From positions 9,820,601-9,884,600 of the forward strand of contig NC_092677.1 of the NCBI RefSeq assembly GCF_964355755.1: a stretch of 64,000 nucleotides of DNA. Reading direction: 5' to 3'. Position 1 is the first letter of the stretch, and every line of letters begins with the position of its first letter. Below, piece by piece: positions 36,809 through 48,617 of the stretch. Below the pieces are notes generated by a model that was given only the letters and a program-made list of their open reading frames with translations, made no database searches and was not told where the DNA came from. Position numbers and translations under genes: made by a program. The DNA comes from Antedon mediterranea (Eukaryota; Echinodermata; Crinoidea; Comatulida; Antedonidae).

Positions 36809-39280
36809 TAACATCTTCATTGTAATCTGGAAATACTGTATCAAATGATATTTTCATTAAAAAAACACATTGAACTTTGCCTTTTTAACAACCATTTAAA
36901 TTGGCTGTCAGGTACTGGATGAGTGAATGTATAAATATTGAACAAAGGTTGAAGTAGCAACCCTAACACCTGCTAGGCTGATTATATTTGGGACAGAACC
37001 CTTGATAATCAATAAGGGTTTCGATCTCATCTGTGATCTGCAGCTTCTGAACCTGGTTGGGATAAACATTATCATTTAGCATAATCACTCATGATGAGAT
37101 AAAGCCTTTGACTTGTGCTTCAATGCTCAAGGCACTGCACCTGGTTCCCTCATGCTTCTTGGCAGGAGAACTAGGCCTTGGTGGTGGTGTATGTTTGTCA
37201 GGAGAATATTTTATTGGCCTTACCTGACCTAGGCCTACATCTGTGGGTTTGAATGGAGGTGTGGTGATGTCTTTAATTTATTTATTTCATGTTGACATGC
37301 CAGACCATAATAAACATGTGTTTCTGGAATTTTTATATTCAAGAGACATTATAAGAATCATGTTTTATATAGGCTTTATAATAATTTGATTAAAAATAAT
37401 AATTCTGTTACAAACACATTGCTGTGGAATGCAGAGGCTTGTATGCAACAAGCCCGGCGGAAGCAACCTATTAACAGTTTATCATTTTAATATCTTGATA
37501 GATTTCATGTTCACCTGTTTTTTACCCGTTAATTATTTAGAGTTTTGTTATTTATGTGTTCTTTAAATACTGTACCATTACATTTCAAAGGTTTCCTAAT
37601 GCAGAATAGATTTCTTTATTTTATTTATTTCATCATTTTTGCTTCTACTACTAGGCATTTTACAATTTCTGTGTCTGCTATCAAAAAATGGGGAAAGACC
37701 CATAACAATTTATACTAGTACTAGTAGATCCTTCAATAAAGTTCACTGACATTAAACGATATATTATTGTATATGAATTATATTATATAGTGTAGCAGAA
37801 GGAAAATGACAGTTAATGGAATGTCTAGAATGAGCAGACAATGTCTGACATACCAGCCTATTGAACCTGCACTACTAAATCATTTATGGAACTTTGTAAA
37901 ATGATTTTTTTTCTCCATATAGTGACATACAGGAAAATGTAAACTACTCAAAGTTTATTAGAATATTCTCCTCTGAAGTTTTGTTGCAAAAAAAGGAGGG
38001 GTAAGTTCAAAGGGCTGATGGTGACCATCTGCAACTAAAAAGCTGCCATTCAGCTTCCTTCCAGTTCCAGATGAAAGCAAAGCTACTCTTTAATCTTTTA
38101 GTAAAAATTAATACTCAGAATATTTTCCGTCAACCTCTTGAAAGAACCACATTAGTAGAACTTGTCCCCTTCATTCCTTCTGTCAATATGAAGAGGACAA
38201 TGTCAGTCCAATCAAACATTTCCATAATTTGTAAATACCTGAAATACTTTTATTTCTATTTCTTTATTAAAACATTTGTAAACAGATTTGACAATGAAAT
38301 AAATCTTATAATTATTGGGAATTTTGAAAATGAACAACACATGTTCTGTTTGTCCCTATTAGATCACCACTAGTGAATCATAATTGTAAGAATGTTCTGC
38401 CATTATCCTTTCACTATATTTGATTGAAGGAATTGTGCCTCTTTCCAATGGTTCCCCATTTCTGCCTATATTCTATACATCAGTTTGCTCCAACGTTTCT
38501 TCAAACTCAACATCTTTATCTTGGTACTACTTTCTTTTGTGTGCATCAATATTCTTCATCTCTTTTCTGCGCATTAATATTCATCTCTTTTGTGTGCATT
38601 AATATTCATCCTCTCTCTATTTCCTTTCCAATTCATCAGTTTTCTCCAATGTTTCTTCAGCTATTGGTAAATTGTTCCATAACTTTAACCTATTACACCT
38701 CCATACTTTGTTTTTTTCTGCATAGATCTATTTCATCTCGGCATAAGTTTCATTTACACATATTATGTAATAGTCATTGTACTTTGTGATACTTGTCCAC
38801 TTAGAATGTAGTCAATAGCTTTTAATAGTAACTACATTTTATTATTTTTGCACTATTCTGTACATACCTTCATGAACAGCAGTGTGTTATAATACAGTGC
38901 TGTTATTCATGTTGATGGCTTAAAAAATGTCTCAATAATTGGAATGAAGGTAGGTAATTGTATGCCATAATTAGGATAACATCAAGATGACCCTATAACA
39001 AATTCCATATACAACACAACAAATCATCAGTTTGGATTATGAAAGTACAAAAAATCATAGTACTACACCCATAGGACTAATAATGGAGGGTGAAGAATGT
39101 ATGAATATAAGGACAATGAACTGTAGAGTTTTTCATAGTTGCAGTTATAAACTGTCCATCATAAATTAATGGCACTTGCCTAGTATGTTTAAATTTTGTT
39201 CAGTCCTGTCAACATTTAAATATCCTTCCACCAGGGAAGACCAAACACAAGTTGTTAATTGTGTGTTAGTGGTGAACATA
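36809..39280. other. AT-rich stretch with a small tandem repeat
   Basis: At 38533-38610 a 25-28 bp unit (TCTTTTGTGTGCATTAATAT plus a short tail) is repeated three times. On both sides of it CATCAGTTTGCTCCAACGTT and its variant recur (38479 and 38634), so a larger segment is duplicated. The 100-121 codon plus frames at 38071-38373 and 38424-38789 are AT-driven or run through these repeats and were not called. Confidence 0.5.
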
Positions 39281-40023
39281 TGTTAATAGCAGGGTAACTT
39301 AGCACTTTTTTTGTGCACTTTGTGACAAAAGCACCAAATTTGGCACAAACCTTCTTTAGGGTATATCTAACAATCCTAGAAGGGGTGCCCAAAAATCGGA
39401 ACAATTTAACGACGTCATTTGGACCACGCCCTTTTTTTAGTATTACGTAATTAGATGAAAACTTAAATCTTCGTATATACATACCAAGTTTGGTATCAAA
39501 TTAAAACTCATGACATGTACATTGCAATACACACATAAAAAATATATGATTTCTCTTCAGACGGAATATATAGGTCAAATAATGTAATTTTCTGTCATAT
39601 TGAAGGGTATTTCAATCAAAACGTGCCAATATTGTGCTATGTTATGAACATTGTAGTTATAAGAACAACAACATTCATTTTTGTAATAGTACGAATATAT
39701 ATTTATCCTGTACCAGTTACTTTCCTTAAATAATATTAGGAACCACTGAAAAAAAGTATATAAAACATATACTGTATCAAACTTGGGCTCAATAACCACT
39801 GGACTATTAGTAAACCGACAAAAGACTATTTGACTGACAATTATGGCGTTAGCATCCATAACAATACATGGAGGTGATAATCAACTTTACTTTTATGAAA
39901 TTATTTATCTGGAAACAAACACTTAGGTACAGAGTTGCTAGAGGACGAACAAGTTCCACGGCATGGGTAACAAGACCAGTGCACTGCTGAACAGCACTTG
40001 CAGTTCCCTGAGCAAAAAGGCAA
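39281..40023. repeat. Left inverted-repeat arm
   Basis: The reverse complement of 41857-42612. From outside inward it holds GCAGGGTAACTT, a GC-richer patch (GAACAATTTAACGACGTCAT), AT-rich non-coding sequence, and the stop and Cys-rich end of the nuclease pseudogene. The minus frame 39255-39482 has a twin in the other arm (42402-42596 plus, starting MYIRRFKFSSNY). The shared frame may be chance, since the arms are nearly identical. Confidence 0.9.
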
Positions 40024-41856
40024 CTTTTTGCAGCCACACTTTAGCAATTCCCTACATGCCTTGGATGCTTAAGGTAGTATTGTCCAGACTGGTGTCCATG
40101 TACTGCCGGTTTTGGTGATGGAGCATTCTGCTGTGGCTGTAGACTGGTGGTCCAAATGCTTGCTTGGTATATGGATCTGTTGGAATGCTGTAAAAGTGCA
40201 TCCTGCAATAAACAATTTAAAGATTGGTGTTACCTTTTAATGAAAGAAAAACATGAACCTGATAATAAATTATTAAACGACAATTGACAATTATATGGAA
40301 GCTCCCCTTACCTGTGTAGGAGGAATGTTGTCCATTGTCCGTGCCTTTCTTGAAAAAAAGGTCTTGTCTTAGCTTAGTAACACTTCTTAAAGTACTTGTC
40401 TTGTCGTATAGATGACATGTAAACTCCTCTAGCAACTGGAATTGAGATGAGTTGACTCCTAGAGATTTGAAAGGGTGATGTGCCATGAAAAGAAAGGCTT
40501 CTGTAACTGCTGGAAATGAGTTCCACGTCTCCCATGCGGAGTGTTTTGCTTTCCCGAAGAACTGGGATGTAGTATCGGACCCAGTAAATGCATGAAAAAC
40601 TGGCAGCCCTCTTGACTTATCCTCTCCTAGGTTATGGCAGATGGTATTTATATTAAAATATTGGAAGTGCTTACCCATGCCAAATGCGACCCAGATACAC
40701 GTACCAGGATAACAGGCTATTAGATTGCAGAAAATACCAACCAGGATAACAATGACATCAGTATCAACTGTACGCCCTGTATAACCCTGCTACCTTTCTT
40801 TAAGGCATCATCAATGTGAATGCGCATCTTGGAGTCGGCCTCTTCATGGTCGCAGATCGACATAGGTTGAGTAGATGTCAACATACAAAAGACTCGCCTA
40901 CAGGACATATATCAAGAATTACTTACTATTTAATATGCCTTTTTAATTAATTATTGGTATGAAACTGTATAAGTAAATTAATCGTTTGGTTACAAACAAA
41001 ACAAATTAGTATGTATCATAATAAAACTTACCTGATGCAGTCAGAGTAATCATGGGTAGACACCTTTGTAGTTAAAAAGTTAAATAACTCCTCTTTATTT
41101 ACTGGATCTTTCAGAAAGTCTGGAAAATTCCCTGGAATCTTTGTTTGTCCCCCAACTTTCCTCCTGACCCCTTTTCCTTTTTTTTCTCCTGTAGACTGCT
41201 TAAGACTATCTGTTCTGTAAGTGTCCCACACTATATCAATTCTGTTACTATTCTGCAGCTGCTGTCTGGTCCACGGTAGAAAGACCTGTCATACAAATGA
41301 TACAAGAATAACGATCCGCATATAGAAGTGACCAATTATATGGTGGTTAAACAATAGATACAATCCTGAATGCAAAGAAATGTACTCACCTTATCACCGT
41401 AGTCATCAAATGTAAATGCATGGTTGCTGGAAAGAGCATGGACAATAGCAGCTCCGTCAAACACCTTTACATCAAAATATGTAGGAGGTTCAGGCTGGCC
41501 TTCAGTCTCCAAATGCTGTAGCAACTCAGACTTCTTAGTTGGTAGTCGAAGCTTTCCATTTACTGCCAAAGAGGGTGGCCATGGCTGGTTTTCGTGCATG
41601 AAGAAGTCTTCCAAATCTCCATCACGAGATTGACTTGCAATATACAGTCGCTTTGTTTTGGACACTGATTTTGACCATGGTGTTTGATGGCTTGTTGAAT
41701 AATTGCAACACTTCTGTCGAGAATAACTTCCTTGAAATATTTTTGGTACTGGGTAGTACCTACATCCTGAATTGTACGAACTGTCACTACTGCACTTTCA
41801 TTGGCACAATCTCGAGCATCCAAGACCAGAAGTTCTGAACAATTATCGAGGAATTG
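39901..41856 (-). pseudogene. XPG/FEN1-like nuclease relic, four exons, broken
   Basis: Exons read on the minus strand: 41856-41390, 41285-41032, 40897-40312 and 40202-39901. All three introns (104, 134 and 109 bp) have GT and AG ends and phases that join cleanly. Landmarks in order: HENQPWPPSL, FDVKVFDGAAIVH, VFLPW, RIDIVWDTYRTDSLKQ, RRKVGGQTKIPGNF, CDHEEADSKM, TVDTDVIVILVG, GLPVFHAFTGSDTTSQFFGK, then a Cys-rich end (LLKCGCKK, then NCKCC, then YPCRGTC). I recall this set from multi-copy uncharacterised invertebrate proteins. The order of acidic motifs, EEAD then DTD then the GSDTTS loop, parallels the FEN1/XPG family; nuclease function is an inference. Breaks: frameshifts near 41668, 40785 and 40344, and an in-frame stop just before ASKACREL in the last exon. 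The 5' end is missing at the arm junction. Confidence 0.82.
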
Positions 41857-41994
41857 GTTGCCTGCATTGCTCAGGGAACTGCAAGTACCGTTCAGCAGGT
41901 CTTTCTTGCACTGGTCTTTGTTATCCATGCCGTGGAACCTGTTCGTCATCTAGCAACTCTGTACCATTATAAGTGTTAGTTTCCAGATAAATAA
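41857..41994 (+). pseudogene. Second copy of the Cys-rich nuclease tail
   Basis: On the plus strand it reads HCSGNCKY, then YPCRGTCSSSSNSVP, and ends PDK-stop after a small frame change. This is the same C-terminal segment as the end of the minus-strand pseudogene (39901-40023), but facing the other way. It carries an extra CTTTCTTG-type insertion and an earlier stop, so it is a decayed 3' fragment of a second gene copy. Confidence 0.8.
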
Positions 41995-42612
41995 TTTCAT
42001 AAAAGTAAAGTTGATAATCACCTCCATGTATTGCTATGGATGCTAACGCCATAATTGTCAGTCAAATGGTCTTTTGTCTGTTTACTTAGTCCAGTGATTA
42101 TTGAGCCAAGTTTGATACAGTATATGTTTTATATACTTTTTTTCAGTGGTTCCTAATATTATGTTAAAGGAAAGTAACTGATACAGGATAAATATATATT
42201 AGTAGTTGTATTACAAAAATGAATGTTGTTGTTCTTATAACTACAATGTTCATAACATAGCCCAATATTGGCGCGTTTTGATTGAAATCCCTTTCAATAT
42301 GACAGAAAATGACATTATTTGACCTGAAGAGAAATCATATGTTTTTTATGTGTGTATTGCAATGTACATGTCATGAGTTTTAATTTGATACCAAACTTGG
42401 TATGTATATACGAAGATTTAAGTTTTCATCTAATTACGTAATACTAAAAAAAGGGCGTGGTCCAAATGACGTCGTTAAATTGTTCCGATTTTTGGGCACC
42501 CCTTCTAGAATTGTTAGATATACCCTAAAGAAGGTTTGTGCCAAATTTGGTGCTTTTGTCACAAAATGCACAATCTTCATAAAAAATGGAAGTTAGCAAC
42601 CCTGCTATAACA
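41857..42612. repeat. Right inverted-repeat arm
   Basis: Mirror of 39281-40023. Its inner end abuts the truncated 5' end of the minus-strand pseudogene at about 41857. Confidence 0.9.
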
Positions 42613-43948
42613 ATTAATTGCTTGGTTAATGGCCATCTAGAGGTCACTAGAGCCATACACATTTTATTTTGAAATTCTAGGGTGTGTGTACCCCTACAGG
42701 CAAACATTTCTCCATCTTTGACAAAAATGTGTTTAAAACATTACTTTTATTATGTAGTTTGCAGTGAAATAATCAACAGTATTTTTTCATGGAACCCATA
42801 TGAACTATTTTGTTCTGGTTTTGTTTGTCTACCTCTTTTCAGTACTATTAATGTTTGTTGTTTACCTTCTTACCGCCATCTTTTTGTTCACATTCAGTTT
42901 TTCTGATATTTTTTTTTTTAGTTTTTCTTTTTTGGTAAAATTATTTTATTAACTTTCTTCTTTCTATTATTATCTTTACGCTTATGAAGGTGAATAGGTA
43001 ATAATTGGTGAACTTCTTTGATGTTTATGTTTTCTTTGAATGAAAGAAGGCAATGCTTTGAATTGATGTTGAAAATGATTTCATAAATCCTGTTTATAAC
43101 GTATACAAACGTATTAATGAAATCATAATTCAAAAGAATATTGACAGGGAGATGACTAATGACCGCAGGTTGATGTTTTTACTCTCAACATGATTTATCA
43201 TTCTTGTTTTACAGACCAAGCTCATGATGTTTTTGAATATTTCGTCTTCTATGTGAATCTTTAATTTCAAAGGTTACATTAATAATTTACTTTATGATAT
43301 TGTAGCTGTAAATGTTTGTACCCCATGTTATTTTGATAGTGCAAAGTAAATAGAAGGGAAATTTTCGCAGCAGAAACAGGCCATGTAAAGATAATGTATG
43401 TAACGTATTAAAAATCTATTTGTGGTAGCCTATAATAGCACACTGTACATCTGCTATTTGAACTAGAGGCCATCAATGTTTTTGTTGTTACTGCCTGTCC
43501 CAATTTACAAAGTCAAATGTGTGGTCTGTCATGTCATCAACACCCAAGTCCTTAGAGGCTCAATTACTTGGTTAGGAGGTATTTTAAGTTAAAATTAACC
43601 TTTAAAACCACCAGGAATTTGCCATAAAGATTAATTGCCATCAAAAGTAACAAGATTAATCCAATCTTATCTAATACTAATCCATTATTAAGCCTATTAG
43701 GCTTTTGAGTTACAAAAAGCATATCTATATGTAGTGATTATCACTGTGCAAATATTGATAGGATATGAATTTCTGAAATGTTCTGTATTGGGGATAATTG
43801 GCTTTTGTTGGGTGGTAATCATTTACGCCCTAATGAGCTAAGATATTATGATAAGACGTTTGATTGATATGCATACCATTGATTGGCAGTTACATATACC
43901 AATTTTTGTTCAGTGGCTTCCACACGAAAATGCATCTGTAGTAGCTTA
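42613..43948. other. AT-rich stretch, no supported gene
   Basis: A solitary GCAGCAGAAACAGGCC at 43368-43383 equals the right terminus of the TTTCTGCTGC elements and may be a leftover end. The frames at 42682-42906 and 42918-43133 were not called. Confidence 0.4.
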
Positions 43949-44578
43949 GGCTATGTTTATACAACACCCTAAAGTTGAATCCGTCTTTAATTTTTAGCGT
44001 GTTGCACGGGCCGAGGTCAACCCCACAAAAACCTTGCAGTTATACATGAAATCTTAATACCGTGTTATACTGTAGTTCATAATCCTAAGTTGTATAATAT
44101 ACTTGCATGCATTATGAATTAATATGAGTTTATATTGAGGATTTTAATAAAGGATGATTTCGTTTAAAATTTAGTTTATTCAATTATTGATTTTTAAAAT
44201 CTTCTTTTGAAATTAGAAAAAAAATGTTTTAGAATTAGGATAAAACTATGCTACATTTTGCCAAATTATGCTAACATTTGATTAGTGTTAATGTTAAGTG
44301 CTAAATCGGTTAAAATATGCAAAAAAGCACAATTATCTACTAGATTTGGTCAACATTTTCACAGCACATACTTTTATTTAACGAGAGGTCAAAACAATAC
44401 CCTGAGGACACTTCCAACACGCCAACAGCAACCGGGAATCCACAAAATTTTAGGATTCAGCCAAGTAGCCTTTTTTGCAATTAAAATCTCATTACCCGGA
44501 ATCTCTTCAATGTTATACAACACACTTTTTGTAGGCGTGTTGAATATGCGTGTAATAGCGTGTTGTATAAACGCGCCC
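43949..44578. mobile_element. 630-bp Harbinger-like element, GTTTATACAACAC ends
   Basis: Left GGCTATGTTTATACAACACC; right, on the opposite strand, GGGCGCGTTTATACAACACG. Flanks are TTA (43946-43948) and ATA (44579-44581). Inside the right end, TTATACAACAC and GCGTGTTG recur in both directions, the same subterminal style as the TTTCTGCTGC elements. The overlapping frames 44285-44602 plus and 44389-44580 minus show no transposase features. Confidence 0.7.
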
Positions 44579-45194
44579 ATAGATGCTAAACATGTTTCGT
44601 AGTGGTAATGTTTGTTTATAGCATAGAATAATTCTAAGTGTACATTTAGTAGTGGTCACATGAGATACTTCAGTCTAGAGTAGTGGACATTTTTTTTTGT
44701 AGCACAGCAGTAGTTTTGTTCAGCAGCAGTAGTTATAATAATGTACTGTATTAGCCTTCATATTACAGTAGAACAGGTTGTGTACCTCAATATTACTCAC
44801 AGAGTGGGAGGTCCAAATTTACTACACAAAACAAGTGATGTATCAATAACTAAACTAGATGATGAACAAGATAAGAGACAGCCTTGTATTGTTACTAGCC
44901 TTTTAAAGGTATGCAAACAATTATAATTCCAGTGTTCAACACACAACAGGTCTGCTTACCTTCAACCAGTAGCAGTTGACCACTTGTGCTGCTGTTTGGT
45001 CAGTGTCCTCGCTCATCTGATGGTCAATCATTGGACCAGCAGGTGGTTTCAGTTTATTTATAGTTGAGTGGTTCTTGGCTTGAGGGAGAATCATCTTTCT
45101 GATTTTTCAATTTCAATTATGATATTATAGCAATGGTCATTACAGTCTACTTTAACTACTAAATAAAACCGATTTTTGTATTACATGTCTTTGT
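44579..45194. other. Stretch without recognised features
   Basis: No supported frame or repeat. Confidence 0.4.
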
Positions 45195-45245
45195 TATAGG
45201 GAAGATTTGAACCCGTAACTGTGGAATTGGTAGCCAAACATCTCA
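45195..45245 (-). repeat. tRNA 3'-half-like fragment
   Basis: On the minus strand it reads TTTGGCTACCAATTCCACAG, then TTACGGGTTCAAATCTTCCC, like an anticodon arm, variable loop and T arm with a B box. No matching 5' half or acceptor stem is present, so it is probably a SINE fragment. Confidence 0.4.
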
Positions 45246-47226
45246 ATGATATAATAATATGACATGATTGACATGATTGACATGTATTGCATTGAGTTCA
45301 TATATTCACATGTATATTCTCATCCTTAGTAGCAACAGGAAACACAACATATTTGATCAATTTTTTCTTCAACAATTATTATTGTTTAAAGGATTGCGGG
45401 AAGACGGTTTCAACCATACCTTACACAAGGTGCCATTTGGGTACCATGTGTTATATATACCATGTTATAAGTAATAAAATTTAAGTGAAATTGCCTTCTA
45501 ATCATTTGTAATTGTGGTCTATGGTCGAAGATTCTCTAACTAAATTGAAAAAATGAAATATCCACATGATCCATTTATGAATAATTCTGTAAACTTGTGC
45601 ATGGGTGATCAAATACAGGTAGCAAATTCAAGAATGGGTTTTTAAAAAAAGGGAAAAAATATGTACGACAGTATTACCAAAATATCTGCAGTGTTCAAGT
45701 TGCTTGATAGCCCTTGAGTTCTATGTTACAAACTCCTTTACATTTTTTCTAATGTTTACATAATGTAGACAATCAGAACTTGATTGACAAGTAGCGAGTC
45801 ATCTTAATATGATATACAAATTACAATCTCACGTACTGTAGGTAAACATTGCTACGATGTGTGACAACGCAAAATTCTCCTCAAGATGGAGACAGGTTGG
45901 TGGCCAATGGTAATAGCCAATCAAATGGTGCAATGATTGCCAATTTCCTTTGGTCTTTTTTGACATTTTGTTTGCTCTGTTGGGTAATTTTACTGATTCA
46001 TGTTATTTTGCTGACCTTTTTGTGACCTCACAAATCTCGTTTGCAATTTTGTTGAAGATGATACTATTTTAATGTGAACCCACAATGTTTTTGATTCTAT
46101 TTTTAGTTCTTGTCTGATTACGCCACATGAAAAAAAAGGTGTTGATCATCCTTTTTTTTAAACAAAAATTGAAATGTAATAGGCCTAATAATATATTTAT
46201 TCGGTCACCAATGAAAAATAACCAGGATTGAGAATAGGCATAAAGCCCAAACAGATTCTGCACTCACTCCGAGTCCATAGATAATCCGTGTAAGTTCATT
46301 GGAAAAAAGAAAGGAAGGAAAGTGGGCAGAGCTTGGATGATGTAGCCTGGAGGGCTTGATTTTTATAACTAATTTATTATTATTAATTATATTATATTAT
46401 ATTGAAGAAATCAGAATGTTATAGCATCCTAAAAACATTGTTTTAAACCTAATATACAGTACAAACTTTCATTTGATTACAGTAGCAAATGCTTTGTTGG
46501 GATTCAAATTTAATTTTAACTTCCTTACGATAGCTAATAATTAAATTATAAGAGGAAGTTTTTTTCACATTAAAAAAAAATTGCTTTGTCGTTAAATCAC
46601 TTCCATTTTACCCCACAATTGCATCTCTCTAGAGCCACATTGGAATACATCCAAGCAATGTCTTGTCTAATTATCCCTTTACTTCTAATTAGCTTATTCC
46701 CCTTGTCATAAACTGCACAATTATTATTTATACTGCAATCACAGGAGAAGTATATGGATAATTTAATTTCTATGATTGTGATAAGCACCACAAACGGTTG
46801 ACAAGGCTTCCACCCACCATTTAACCTTAATTCATTTCCTTTTCCGCTAAATATGATTCTAAATATATTATATTATTAATTGTTGAAAAATTGTGAATCA
46901 TAATTTGTAAATCATAAGTGATCCTTCATAAAAAATATACAGTAAACAATGTTTAACATATTAACATATAGATTGATAAGAGAACAAATATAAATAAATA
47001 TTATAAATTGACCAAAAAAAGACCAAATTTATCTGTACAGTATTTTGATTTTCCCGGAACTCTGAGTTTACCGGAGTCACAATGTTGAGATTTAACTTTA
47101 TTATAGTCAGTATGGTTAGTTTTACGTTCAGGAAGGTCGGTGAAATTTACTGTTAGTCTTTTGTTTGTTTGTTTGTTTTATTTAAAAGATAAAAATTACA
47201 AATAACAAATAAGATAGACACATAAC
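45246..47226. other. AT-rich stretch, no supported gene
   Basis: Contains a TTATTA/ATATT microsatellite near 46375-46402 and a (GTTT)n run at 47160-47178. The TTTAAAAGATAAAAATTACA sequence just before the TTAA element looks like the tail of an older repeat, since similar A-rich sequence continues in the spacer at 47861. Confidence 0.4.
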
Positions 47227-47860
47227 TTAAAGACCCCTTCCCTGCAATTTTGGACGCTTTTTGGAAAATAATACATATATATCACTTTAAAAACATTAAA
47301 CCATGTCATTCCTTGTCTTAAATGTACGTTTTATGGTAAATTATGATAAAAAGTGAGAAACAATGCACTACCTAAGTAGCTCGCGGCGATCGACCTCTCG
47401 TGGACGGTCTTAGGCCTAGCCTAGCTAGGCTTAGTTTTGTAGGCCTAGCTGGTAAACATCGGTAACGTACGAACATCGTACGCTACCTATATACCTAGCC
47501 TGACGTTGTATAGTTGCTGCATTAATTGTCTTTCTATTTTTGCCAGACTCCGTTGATACAAATTGGGGAAAACCCGGTATTTTCGCTGAAAAGTTAGGAG
47601 TCTTCCATTTGTTTTGGCCTCACGATCGATCGAAAAGTGGGCGAATTACAGGTGAAAAACAAAAATATCAATCCGCGCGCAATGCATTTTGGGATTTATA
47701 GCGGGCCGCTATAATTATTAGAATCGACTTATTTTTCACATTTTTAACCGTTTAAAGACGAAAAAAGTTATCGCAATAGGATCATATAGTATTATTGTTA
47801 CATTAAATATAGTTTGTGATCTTAAATTAGATCTAAAAAACGTAGGGAATGGGGCTTTAA
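47227..47860 (+). mobile_element. 634-bp TTAA element, copy 2
   Basis: Bounded by TTAA at 47227-47230 and 47857-47860, and the same length and orientation as copy 1 at 7127-7760 with only scattered substitutions. It forms the left arm of an inverted pair with 47984-48617. The minus frame 47736-47924 runs out of the element and is not a gene. Confidence 0.9.
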
Positions 47861-47983
47861 AAATTACAATAAACATAAAAACATCAAAAATATGCAGATG
47901 GAGGTCAAAATAAGTAGCGGACAACTTTAAAAGTTGCGGACAACTTTGAGGGTATTATAGCCAGCGTCTGGATTGAACTTTTC

Positions 47984-48617
47984 TTAAAGCCCCATTCCCT
48001 ACGTTTTTTAGATCTATTTTAAGATCACAAACTATATTTAATGTAAAAATAATACTATATGGTCCTATTGCGATAACTTTTTTCGTCTTTAAACGGTTAA
48101 AAATGTGAAAAATAAATCGATTCTAATAATTATAGAGGCCCGCTATAAATCCCAAAATGCATTGCGCGCGGATTGATATTTTTGTTTTTCACCTGTAATT
48201 CGCCCACTTTTCGATCGATCGTGAAGCCAAAACAAATGGAAGACTCCTAACTTTTCAGCGAAAATACCGGGTTTTCCCCAATTTGTATCAACGGAGTCTG
48301 GCAAAAATAGAAAGACAATTAATGCAGCAACTATACAACGTCAGGCTAGGTATATAGCTAGCGTACGATGTTCGTACGTTATCGATGTTTACCAGCTAGG
48401 CCTACAAAACTAAGCCTAGCTAGGCTAGGCCTAAGACCGTCCACGAGAGGTCGATCGCCGCGAGCTACTTAGGTAGTGCATTGTTTCTCACTTTTTATCA
48501 TAATTTACCATAAAACGTACATTTAAGACAAGGAATGACATGGTTTAATGTTTTTAAAGTGATATATATGTATTATTTTCCAAAAAACGTCCAAAATTGC
48601 AGGGAAGGGGTCTTTAA
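47984..48617 (-). mobile_element. 634-bp TTAA element, copy 3 (inverted)
   Basis: Bounded by TTAA at 47984-47987 and 48614-48617, and the reverse complement of copy 2, which lies 123 bp away. Each copy keeps its own TTAA flanks, which points to two separate insertions rather than one fold-back element. The spacer holds a small duplicate, GCGGACAACTTT twice at 47917-47953. Confidence 0.9.

Larger units (their letters stand above)
39281..42612. mobile_element. 3.3-kb long-inverted-repeat element with nuclease relic
   Basis: Two arms of about 750 bp (39281-40023 and 41857-42612) are inverted copies that look about 90-95% identical over most of their length. They differ mainly by small indels, for example 13 bp near 42325. 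Between them lies the body of a minus-strand, intron-containing pseudogene. The outer ends read TAGCAGGG and CCCTGCTA. No clear target duplication was found, so two histories are possible: a transposon with long terminal inverted repeats, or an inverted duplication in which the 3' end of a second copy joined the truncated 5' end of the first. The arms include the gene's last coding residues, which favours the second. Confidence 0.75.

Noticed and set aside
38424-38789. 121-codon plus frame as a membrane protein
   Set aside because: The hydrophobic composition comes from T-rich DNA and a 25-28 bp tandem repeat.
39255-39482. Small conserved protein encoded in both arms (starting MYIRRFKFSSNY)
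   Set aside because: Both copies lie in nearly identical arms, so a shared frame is expected without selection.
43361-43383. Complete element with the GCAGCAGAAACAGGCC end
   Set aside because: No matching left end was found nearby; a lone terminus-like string only.
47984-48617. Single large fold-back transposon spanning 47227-48617
   Set aside because: Each half has its own TTAA flanks and a full-length twin at 7127-7760, so two insertions are simpler.
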